Below are positions 1-4,620 of a stretch of DNA of 5,007 nucleotides, in pieces. This DNA is from Deltaproteobacteria bacterium. GTDB lineage: Bacteria > Desulfobacterota > Desulfobulbia > Desulfobulbales > VMSU01. The notes below the pieces were generated by a model. The model did not search any database. It was not told the DNA's origin and saw only the letters and a list, made by a program, of their open reading frames with translations. The translations under genes and the position numbers were made by a program. How positions within the stretch are numbered: position 1 is the stretch's first letter; each line of letters opens with the position of its first letter. Where the stretch lies: NCBI GenBank assembly GCA_021789795.1, contig JAJYJA010000169.1:1-5007 (forward strand), written 5' to 3'.

Positions 1-4
1 CTAA

Positions 5-114
5 GCAAAAGGGCCGATATACAAGGCGCGGGGTGTGTTTGGCGAGTGAGGCCATACAGATGGTATGCCGAACGAGCCAAACCGCCACGCGCCGCAGTAG
101 ATCGGTCTTTTTGC
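5..114 (+). repeat. Long imperfect hairpin, probable dispersed palindromic repeat or structured RNA
   Basis: The two arms (5-57 and 63-114) fold back on each other around a five-base loop at 58-62. By hand I count about 40 Watson-Crick pairs and three G-T(U) pairs (11/108, 13/106, 34/84), with single-base bulges at 36 and 53 and a small internal loop at 23-24/94-96. All six base mismatches are purine-purine G-A on the plus strand (19/100, 31/87, 44/75, 45/74, 48/71, 49/70); two form tandem GA/AG pairs. The minus strand would have C-T and A-C oppositions instead, so the plus strand folds better. It lies outside any convincing gene, upstream of the CXXC peptide gene. From memory it resembles a dispersed intergenic element of Desulfuromonas/Geobacter-type genomes (an arm with GGGCCGA, and a flank reading TTTTTGCGA followed by CATCAA), but this is unverified. 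It could instead be an RNA leader or a 3'-end structure of a gene to the left. Confidence 0.7.
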
Positions 115-148
115 GACGCCATCAAGGCAGACGCCCGCGAAAAAACCA

Positions 149-178
149 TTGGCATCCCCGGCTGGCAAGGGTTAGGAT
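149..178 (+). promoter_or_regulatory. Weak candidate promoter for the CXXC peptide/polyferredoxin pair
   Basis: TTGGCA (149-154) is followed after 18 bp by TAGGAT (173-178), giving five of six and four of six matches to the sigma-70 consensus. It would place a start about 45-50 nt ahead of the ATG at 234. The surrounding DNA is GC-rich and such matches arise by chance, so transcription could equally begin left of the window. A sigma-54 site was considered on the same bases and does not have the right GG-to-GC spacing. Confidence 0.25.
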
Positions 179-233
179 ACCGGAAAGGACGGCCACTCCC
201 GCGCCGGCCGCTATCATCCCGGTTGACCCCAAA

Positions 234-389
234 ATGCCCCCCAGGCCTCCGTCCCGGCTCCGCAAGGCGCCGCTCATCGTTATCTTCCTCTTTCTGCTCC
301 TGGCCCTGGCCGGCATCGCCCTAAACGAGCCGCACCGGGTGCTGGAGCAGGCCTGGCAGGTGTGCCTGAGCTGCATCGGTATCGGCTGA
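234..389 (+). CDS. Small CXXC membrane protein, CD1871A-like family
   Basis: This 51-residue protein has a short basic, proline-rich start (residues 1-11), one strongly hydrophobic helix (about 12-30) and a conserved-looking tail ending in C44-L-S-C47-I-G-I-G at the very C-terminus. That layout (tiny, one membrane helix, terminal CxxCIGIG) matches what I recall of the CD1871A family of CXXC-containing proteins first named from Clostridioides, which sits next to 4Fe-4S membrane proteins. The tail would lie on the outer face if the basic N-terminus stays inside. The function is not established; a thiol or metal role for the cysteine pair is inference. The reading frame stays open leftward to a GTG at 33, but that would run through the hairpin repeat and make the protein far too long for the family, so ATG 234 is chosen. 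No good Shine-Dalgarno site precedes it. Its TGA overlaps the ATG of the next gene by one base. Confidence 0.8.
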   Translation: MPPRPPSRLRKAPLIVIFLFLLLALAGIALNEPHRVLEQAWQVCLSCIGIG

Positions 390-1291
390 TGGAACGGCTC
401 CGCAAGTGGCTACAGGCCATCTTCGTCCTCTTGACCAACGGCTCCCTAAGCTTCCCGCTGACCCGCACCATCTACCAGGGGCCGCTGAAGGTGGTCTGCT
501 CGCCGGGCCTCAACTGCTACTCCTGCCCCGCCTCCACCACCTATTGCCCGATGGGGGCCTTGCAGCAGCTCCTGGGCGGGGTGCGGATGGCGTTGGACAA
601 CGGCCAGTATTTCCTGGGGCTGTACGTGGTCGGCACCCTGGGGGTGATCGGCGGCCTGATCGGCAGGATGGTGTGCGGCTGGATCTGCCCCTTCGGCCTG
701 GTGCAGGAGCTGCTTTACAAACTGCCCTCCCCCAAGTTCGGGGTGGCCAGGGGGTTGCGGCTGGTCAAGTTCGCGGTGCTGGCGGTGATGGTGGTCGCCC
801 TGCCGCTCCTGGTGGTCAACGACCTGGGGATCGGCAGCCCCTGGTTCTGCAAGTACCTGTGCCCCGCCGGCACCCTGGAGGCCGGTCTGCCCATGCTGGC
901 CATGCAGCCCAGCCTGCGCCAGACCGTGGGCTGGCTCTTCGGCGGCAAGCTGGCCTTCCTCGTTTTCTTCATCGTCTGGAGCGTGCTGGCCAGCCGGCCC
1001 TTCTGCCGCACCACCTGCCCGCTGGGGGCCTTCTACGCCCTGTTCTCCAAGGTGAAATTGGTACGGCTTGAGCTTAACCGCGACCGCTGCACCAACTGCC
1101 GGGCCTGTCACCGGGTCTGCCCGATGGGGGTGCGATTCAACGAGTCGCCCCACGACACCGAGTGCATCTCCTGCCTGGCCTGCGAGGCCGTCTGCCCGGT
1201 GCGGGCCATCAGCCTGGAAATCGGTGGGGTGCCGGTCGGTGGCCAGGGGCCGCTGGACAAGGGAATGGCCGCCCCTCAGCCGCGGGGGTGA
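389..1291 (+). CDS. Membrane polyferredoxin (NapH/CcoG-like 4Fe-4S binding protein)
   Basis: This 300-residue integral membrane iron-sulfur protein probably passes electrons between a quinone or soluble donor and a partner. An unusual N-terminal cysteine group (C37, C43, C46, C53) is followed by hydrophobic segments near 75-95, 126-144 and 185-201. CGWICPFG lies at 96-103, and two further Cx3CP motifs at 154-159 and 206-211 resemble the NapH/NosR/CcoG membrane-ferredoxin pattern. The C-terminus carries two classic ferredoxin motifs: C234-C237-C240-C244-P and C259-C262-C265-C269-P, sufficient for two 4Fe-4S clusters. The ATG at 389 shares its A with the stop codon of the CXXC peptide gene, so translational coupling is likely; a GTG at 362 is in frame but would overlap the peptide gene by 28 bases. 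No nap, nos or cytochrome oxidase genes are in the window, so a specific name such as NapH or CcoG is not justified. The 3' end overlaps xerD on the opposite strand by 16 bp. Confidence 0.88.
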   Translation: MERLRKWLQAIFVLLTNGSLSFPLTRTIYQGPLKVVCSPGLNCYSCPASTTYCPMGALQQLLGGVRMALDNGQYFLGLYVVGTLGVIGGLIGRMVCGWICPFGLVQELLYKLPSPKFGVARGLRLVKFAVLAVMVVALPLLVVNDLGIGSPWFCKYLCPAGTLEAGLPMLAMQPSLRQTVGWLFGGKLAFLVFFIVWSVLASRPFCRTTCPLGAFYALFSKVKLVRLELNRDRCTNCRACHRVCPMGVRFNESPHDTECISCLACEAVCPVRAISLEIGGVPVGGQGPLDKGMAAPQPRG

Positions 1292-2184
1292 AACTTCCGG
1301 TGGGCGGTCTTGAGCCGCCTGGCGTCCACGTGGGTGTAGATCTGGGTGGTGGCGATATCGGCGTGGCCGAGCATCATCTGCACCGAACGCAGGTCGGCGC
1401 CGTTTTCCACCAGGTGGGTGGCAAAGGAGTGCCGCAGGGTGTGGGGGCTGATCGGTTTGCTTATGCCCTGGTTCTGGCAGACCTCCTGGACGATCTGCCA
1501 GAACCGGAGTCTGGTCATCGCCGTGCCCCGGCTGGTGACGAACACAAACGGACTGGTCCGGCCCTTGAGTAGGAGGGGCCGGCCATGCGTCAGATACTGC
1601 TCGACCCACTCCCGCGCCACCTCGCCGAAGGGCACCAGCCGCTCCTTGTCGCCCTTGCCCAGCACCCGGACATAGCCCGAGCTCAGGTTGATCGCGGCCA
1701 CCGGCAGCCGCACCAGCTCCGAGACCCGAAGCCCGGTGGCGTAAAGCAGGTGCAGCATGGCGCGGTTGCGGAGCGGCAGGGGGCAAGCCGAGTCCTCGTC
1801 CCCGGCGAGCAGACGGTCCACCTCGCCCAAGGTCAGGGAGACGGGCAGGGTCTGTTTGGGTTTGGGAAGCTCGATGCCGGCGGTGGGGTCATGCTCGACC
1901 GTCCCCTCGGCCAGGAGAAAACGGAAGAAGCCCCTCAGGGCCGATAGCCGCCGGGCGTGGCTGCGGGAGGAAAGGCCCCGGAGATGGGCCTGGTTGAGAA
2001 AGGCGCGGATATGATTGGGATTGACCAGGTCGGGCGACAAACAGGGGTCGGGAAGCGAGGCCAGGAAGGCGGCCAGGTCGTCACGGTAGGCGCCGACGGT
2101 ATTGGCCGCCAACTGGCGTTCAACCGTCAGGTGATGCAGAAATAGTTCCAGGCGCGACCACAACCCGCCCGGTTGCCGCGCCAT
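1276..2184 (-). CDS. xerD: Site-specific tyrosine recombinase XerD
   Basis: XerD works with XerC at the dif site to resolve chromosome dimers at division. The 302-residue protein has the usual two parts: an N-terminal SAM-like core-binding domain (about 8-93) and a C-terminal catalytic domain (about 115-290). The full catalytic set is visible: R153 in ATGLRVSEL, K177 in GKGDKERLVP, H248 and R251 in SPHTLRH, H274 in LGHADI, and the nucleophile Y283 in TTQIYTHV. These align with R148, K172, H244, R247, H270 and Y279 of E. coli XerD, and the ending KFHPRG resembles the E. coli tail. The length is close to the 298 of E. coli. ATG 2184 is chosen; a TTG at 2262 would add 26 low-complexity residues without a ribosome site. 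XerC shares the fold, so XerC is the main alternative. The gene follows rpsU on the same strand after 115 bp and could share its transcript. No dif-like site was recognised here. Confidence 0.9.
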   Translation of the reverse strand: MARQPGGLWSRLELFLHHLTVERQLAANTVGAYRDDLAAFLASLPDPCLSPDLVNPNHIRAFLNQAHLRGLSSRSHARRLSALRGFFRFLLAEGTVEHDPTAGIELPKPKQTLPVSLTLGEVDRLLAGDEDSACPLPLRNRAMLHLLYATGLRVSELVRLPVAAINLSSGYVRVLGKGDKERLVPFGEVAREWVEQYLTHGRPLLLKGRTSPFVFVTSRGTAMTRLRFWQIVQEVCQNQGISKPISPHTLRHSFATHLVENGADLRSVQMMLGHADIATTQIYTHVDARRLKTAHRKFHPRG

Positions 2185-2266
2185 AGTCAAGCCGTTTGCG
2201 GGAGCTTTACCGCCGGGGCCGCAACTGCCGCCTGGCGTTATCCCCTTAATTTTAGCATTCAAGGCC

Positions 2267-2292
2267 GCCGGAGAGGGAAAATCATCCCCGGC
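2267..2292 (-). other. Short hairpin between rpsU and xerD
   Basis: On the minus strand, eight bases (GCCGGGGA) pair with TCTCCGGC across a ten-base loop, with one G-T pair. It starts eight bases after the rpsU stop codon. No run of T follows, so it is not a convincing intrinsic terminator; it may be an mRNA 3'-end or processing structure, or chance pairing in GC-rich DNA. Confidence 0.3.
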
Positions 2293-2299
2293 CCGGCTA

Positions 2300-2494
2300 T
2301 CAGTCGTTCTTCATCCGCCAGACGACCTTGCGCACCTTGCGCCGGGCCTCGGCCTGCTTGCGGCGCTTCCTGTCGCTGGGCTTTTCGTAGAACTCGCGGC
2401 GCTTGAGTTCCTTCTTCATCCCATCGAGCTGCAACTTCTTCTTGAGCTGGCGGATGGCGATTTCGATATCGCCCCTTACATCTACCTCGATCAT
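2300..2494 (-). CDS. rpsU: 30S ribosomal protein bS21
   Basis: bS21 is a small basic protein of the 30S platform, near the 3' end of 16S rRNA, that helps initiation. The 64-residue product has the family signature REFYEKPS at residues 33-40, preceded by helix-forming Ile/Leu/Lys sequence (10-31) and followed by an Arg/Lys-rich tail (42-62) that contacts rRNA. The length is typical for bS21. Start ATG 2494 is supported by AGGA eight bases upstream; the frame is open to a TTG at 2599, but that would translate the promoter and leader. It has a strong promoter of its own (2570-2599), so it is probably transcribed independently of the glcD-like gene, although read-through is possible. xerD follows on the same strand. 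Confidence 0.95.
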   Translation of the reverse strand: MIEVDVRGDIEIAIRQLKKKLQLDGMKKELKRREFYEKPSDRKRRKQAEARRKVRKVVWRMKND

Positions 2495-2502
2495 TTGTCT
2501 GT

Positions 2503-2506
2503 TCCT
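2503..2506 (-). promoter_or_regulatory. rpsU ribosome binding site
   Basis: AGGA (within CAGGAAC on the minus strand) sits eight bases before ATG 2494. It decides the short bS21 start over the longer open frame. Confidence 0.7.
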
Positions 2507-2527
2507 GAGTTTGAAAGATAATATACC

Positions 2528-2560
2528 GCCCCGCGCGGGGCCTGATTTCCGTAAGGGAAA
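2528..2560 (-). promoter_or_regulatory. Structured rpsU 5' leader
   Basis: The predicted rpsU leader holds a perfect 14-bp palindrome, GCCCCGCGCGGGGC (2528-2541), and just upstream in the transcript a small hairpin of TTTCC with GGAAA (about 2546-2560). Several small ribosomal protein genes are autoregulated through their leaders, so a regulatory structure is possible, but no known S21 leader motif was recognised. The palindrome could alternatively bind a protein as DNA, or help end transcripts from the glcD-like gene, though it lacks a following T-run. Confidence 0.4.
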
Positions 2561-2569
2561 GAAATTAGC

Positions 2570-2599
2570 TGTATAGACGATGCTCCGGGGTGATGTCAA
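2570..2599 (-). promoter_or_regulatory. rpsU promoter (sigma-70 type)
   Basis: On the minus strand, a perfect -35 hexamer TTGACA (2599-2594) is followed after 18 bp by TATACA (2575-2570), a four of six match to the -10 consensus; TCTATA with 16 bp spacing is an overlapping reading. Transcription would start near 2563, giving a leader of about 70 nt. The TGA inside the -35 hexamer is the stop codon of the upstream glcD-like gene. Confidence 0.65.
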
Positions 2600-3978
2600 C
2601 CGTTTTGTGGAAATATCTTGCCTGGATTCAAGATGCCGGCGGGGTCCAGGGCCTGTTTGATGGCCCGCATGGCCGCCAGGGTGGCGGGGTCGATCTCCAG
2701 GGAGATGGCCTCGGACTTGGTGATTCCCACCCCGTGTTCGCCGGAAAGGGTGCCGCCCAGGCCAATGACCTGGGCGAATATCCGTCGTCTGGCGGTTTGG
2801 GCGGCCTCGGCCTGACGGAGGTCGTGACGGTCGAGCATGATGTTGAGGTGGATATTGCCGTCTCCGGCATGGCCGAAACAGAAGATGACCAGATCGAGTT
2901 CCCGGGCCAGGGTCTCGGCCAGGGCCACCAGGTCGGGGATGCGGGTGCGGGGCACCACCACGTCCTCGCTGATCTTGTGGGGCCGCAGCTTGAAGGCGGC
3001 GGGCGACACCCCCCGGCGGGCGGCCCAGATGGCCTCGGTCTCCTCCTGGCCCTGCGCCTGGGTTACCAGACGCACCCCCGGCTCGGCCTCAAGGAAGGCG
3101 GCCAGCTCAGCGGCTTCGGCGGCCACGGCCAGGGGGGAGCCGTCCTGTTCGACGATCAGGATGGCCTCGACCCCTGAGGGCAGCGGCAGGGGCAGCAGTT
3201 CGGCGGTGAGGCCGATGGTTGTGCGATCCATGAACTCCAGGGCGCAGGGGGTGAAACGGGCCAGCGCCTTGGCCACCAGGCGGGCGGCCTGACTCAGGGA
3301 GTCCAGCATGACCAGGGTGGTGCGCCTGGCCTGGGGCCGGGGCAGCAGGCGAAGGATGATCTTGGTGATCACCCCCAGGGTGCCCTCGGAGCCTACGAAG
3401 AGCCGGGTCAGGTCGTAACCCACCACCCCCTTGTCGGTGCGCGCCCCGGTGTGGATCAGCCGGCCATCGGCCAGCGCCACCTCCAGGCCCTTTACGTAAT
3501 CGCGGGTGACGCCATACTTGACGGCGCTGGGGCCGCCGGCGTTCTCGGCGACGTTACCGCCGATGGTGCAGAACTTGAGACTGGCCGGGTCGGGCGGGTA
3601 GAACAGCCCCTGCCGCCCGACCTCGGCCTGCAAGACCCCGGTCACCACCCCTGGCTCGACCACCGCCAGTTGGTTGGCGGGGTCGATCTCGAGGATCCGG
3701 TTCATGCGCGAGGTGGCCAGCACCAGGCCGCCCTTGACCGGCAGCGCCCCGCCCGTCATTCCCGAACCCGCCCCCCGGACGACCACCGGCACCCCTTCCC
3801 GATGGGCCAGGGCCAGGATGCGGCTGGTCTCCGCCGCCGTCTGGGGCCAGATCACCGCCTCGGGCGGATACTCCCGGCCCGTGCCGTCGTAGGCGGCGCA
3901 AAGACGTTCGGCCTCGGCATCGGAGACGTGCTCCCGGCCCACGATCGCCGAGAGTTGGCTTACGAGGCGGCTATCCAC
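2596..3978 (-). CDS. GlcD-like FAD-linked oxidase (glycolate/D-lactate dehydrogenase family)
   Basis: This 460-residue flavoprotein belongs to the VAO/PCMH family that oxidises 2-hydroxy acids such as glycolate or D-lactate to 2-keto acids, with electrons passed to an Fe-S partner or quinones. The FAD-binding domain covers roughly residues 35-215, with VRGAGSGMTGGA (67-78), PPDPAS (128-133) and GGNVAENAGGP (140-150), the family's flavin-contacting loops. The C-terminal FAD-oxidase domain (about 220-455) has GHAGDGNIH (369-377), with the metal/substrate histidines expected in this family, SGEHGVG (412-418) and NPGKIF (451-456). Length and motifs match GlcD. GTG 3978 is chosen because AGGAGG lies six bases upstream; the frame extends to a TTG at 4002, but that would translate the ribosome site. 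The usual partners GlcE and GlcF are not adjacent, so the substrate and electron acceptor cannot be fixed and I leave the symbol blank. mscL lies 56 bp upstream on the same strand. Confidence 0.9.
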   Translation of the reverse strand: MDSRLVSQLSAIVGREHVSDAEAERLCAAYDGTGREYPPEAVIWPQTAAETSRILALAHREGVPVVVRGAGSGMTGGALPVKGGLVLATSRMNRILEIDPANQLAVVEPGVVTGVLQAEVGRQGLFYPPDPASLKFCTIGGNVAENAGGPSAVKYGVTRDYVKGLEVALADGRLIHTGARTDKGVVGYDLTRLFVGSEGTLGVITKIILRLLPRPQARRTTLVMLDSLSQAARLVAKALARFTPCALEFMDRTTIGLTAELLPLPLPSGVEAILIVEQDGSPLAVAAEAAELAAFLEAEPGVRLVTQAQGQEETEAIWAARRGVSPAAFKLRPHKISEDVVVPRTRIPDLVALAETLARELDLVIFCFGHAGDGNIHLNIMLDRHDLRQAEAAQTARRRIFAQVIGLGGTLSGEHGVGITKSEAISLEIDPATLAAMRAIKQALDPAGILNPGKIFPQNG

Positions 3979-3984
3979 GCCCTT

Positions 3985-3990
3985 CCTCCT
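3985..3990 (-). promoter_or_regulatory. Strong ribosome binding site of the glcD-like gene
   Basis: A perfect AGGAGG on the minus strand sits six bases before GTG 3978 and decides this start over the TTG at 4002. Confidence 0.8.
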
Positions 3991-4034
3991 GCCGCGGAAC
4001 AAACGCCGGATTCACCCCCTCGGCGTCCACGGGA

Positions 4035-4445
4035 TCAACAAAGCTCGGAGGTGCAGTGCGGGCAGCGGCTGGCCCGGATGGGGATGGATGAGAAACAGCG
4101 CGGGCAGTCCTTGGTGGCGGCCTCGGCAGGAGGCGGGGCCTTCTTCAGCCGGTTGAGCTGCTTGACCAGCAGGAAGACGGCGAAGGCCACGATGGTGAAA
4201 TCAAGTATGGTATTGATGAATAGCCCGTACTTGATGGCCACCCCAGGGGAGGTGGCGGTCTTCTCCTGGAGGGTCAAGGCCAGGCCGGAAAAGTCCATCT
4301 TGCCGAGCAGCAACCCAATGGGAGGCATGATCACGTCGTTGACCAGCGAGCTGACAATCTTGCCAAAGGCGCCGCCGATGATGATGCCGACCGCCATGTC
4401 CATGACGTTGCCCTTGACCGCGAACTCCTTAAATTCACGCATCAT
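4035..4445 (-). CDS. mscL: Large-conductance mechanosensitive channel MscL with C-terminal zinc ribbon
   Basis: MscL is the inner-membrane homopentameric valve that opens under high membrane tension to release solutes in hypo-osmotic shock. The 136-residue protein has the family's N-terminal amphipathic stretch (EFKEFAVKGNV, 4-14), the first membrane helix and pore (about 15-43, with DMAVGIIIGGAFGKIVSSLV), a periplasmic loop, and the second helix (about 73-97). Instead of the usual C-terminal helical bundle, it ends in a zinc-ribbon-like module with C114-x2-C117 and C128-x2-C131, plus a final C136. I recall similar tails in some other bacterial MscL proteins; their role is unknown. Start choice is uncertain: GTG 4451, ATG 4445 and ATG 4442 are all in frame within nine bases. 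ATG 4445 best matches the usual M-x-(K/R)-EFKEF start, while a GGTGG five bases before 4442 favours the latter. The divergent ddl gene begins 175 bp away; the glcD-like gene follows after 56 bp. Confidence 0.94.
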   Translation of the reverse strand: MMREFKEFAVKGNVMDMAVGIIIGGAFGKIVSSLVNDVIMPPIGLLLGKMDFSGLALTLQEKTATSPGVAIKYGLFINTILDFTIVAFAVFLLVKQLNRLKKAPPPAEAATKDCPRCFSSIPIRASRCPHCTSELC

Positions 4446-4527
4446 TTCCACCGTCTCGCCCCCCTTTTAGCTGGTTAGGAAACCCCGGCGCCTGGCCGGC
4501 CTTTACCCGTCCAGACCGCAACTTTAC

Positions 4528-4539
4528 AATTTGCAAATT
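4528..4539. promoter_or_regulatory. AT-rich palindrome in the mscL/ddl divergent region
   Basis: AATTTGCAAATT is a perfect 12-bp palindrome, and the symmetry extends to 18 bp (4525-4542) with a single mismatched pair. It lies in the only strongly AT-rich part of the window and overlaps the best -10 element for mscL, so it could be an operator for a dimeric regulator. It is also possible that it is only promoter composition. No regulator family is recognised from it. Confidence 0.35.
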
Positions 4540-4563
4540 ATATTTTCCGGGTATAGTGCGCAA
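4537..4563 (-). promoter_or_regulatory. Candidate mscL promoter
   Basis: On the minus strand, a perfect TATAAT (4542-4537) is preceded by TTGCGC (4563-4558) at a short 15-bp spacing. The -10 match is excellent and the -35 weak. A start would fall near 4530, giving a leader of about 85 nt. On the plus strand TTGCAA (4531-4536) and TATAGT (4552-4557), also 15 bp apart, give a comparably weak candidate for ddl, so the two promoters may overlap face to face. Confidence 0.4.
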
Positions 4564-4604
4564 GATAAAAACTAGCCGTCGCCCCCAGCAAGCCTTGAAG
4601 GAAT

Positions 4605-4609
4605 AGGAG
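4605..4609 (+). promoter_or_regulatory. Probable ddl ribosome binding site
   Basis: AGGAG lies 11 bases before ATG 4621, slightly longer than the usual spacing. No alternative upstream in-frame start competes, so it supports ATG 4621. Confidence 0.5.
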
Positions 4610-4620
4610 CCCACGCCGCC

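Noticed and set aside
5..114. Integron attC site
   Set aside because: The bulged-hairpin look is similar, but the core GTTRRRY/RYYYAAC boxes are absent and there is no integrase of the integron type; XerD here is a housekeeping recombinase.
33..233. Longer N-terminal version of the CXXC peptide starting at GTG 33
   Set aside because: It would translate most of the hairpin repeat into an Arg-rich segment and more than double the protein; the family is about 45-55 residues long.
1298..1325. Hairpin GGCGG/CCGCC just after the polyferredoxin stop as its terminator
   Set aside because: The stem is only five pairs, is within xerD coding sequence and has no T-run.
446..1786. Minus-strand open frame of 446 codons opposite the polyferredoxin and xerD genes
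   Set aside because: It is antisense to two clearly real genes, is low-complexity (rich in Gly, Ala, Pro, Gln, His) and has no recognisable domain; this is typical of high-GC shadow frames.
2590..3177. Plus-strand open frame of 195 codons opposite the end of the glcD-like gene
   Set aside because: It has glycine-rich shadow composition and lies opposite the conserved GHAGDGNIH and SGEHGVG motifs of a real gene.
3451..4470. Plus-strand open frame of 339 codons opposite the glcD-like gene and mscL
   Set aside because: Both genes beneath it have full family motifs on the minus strand; this frame has none and spans their intergenic gap.
4521..4560. dif site for XerC/XerD in the AT-rich region
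   Set aside because: The two 11-bp arms around a 6-bp centre seen in dif sites do not align; the palindrome has no central spacer.
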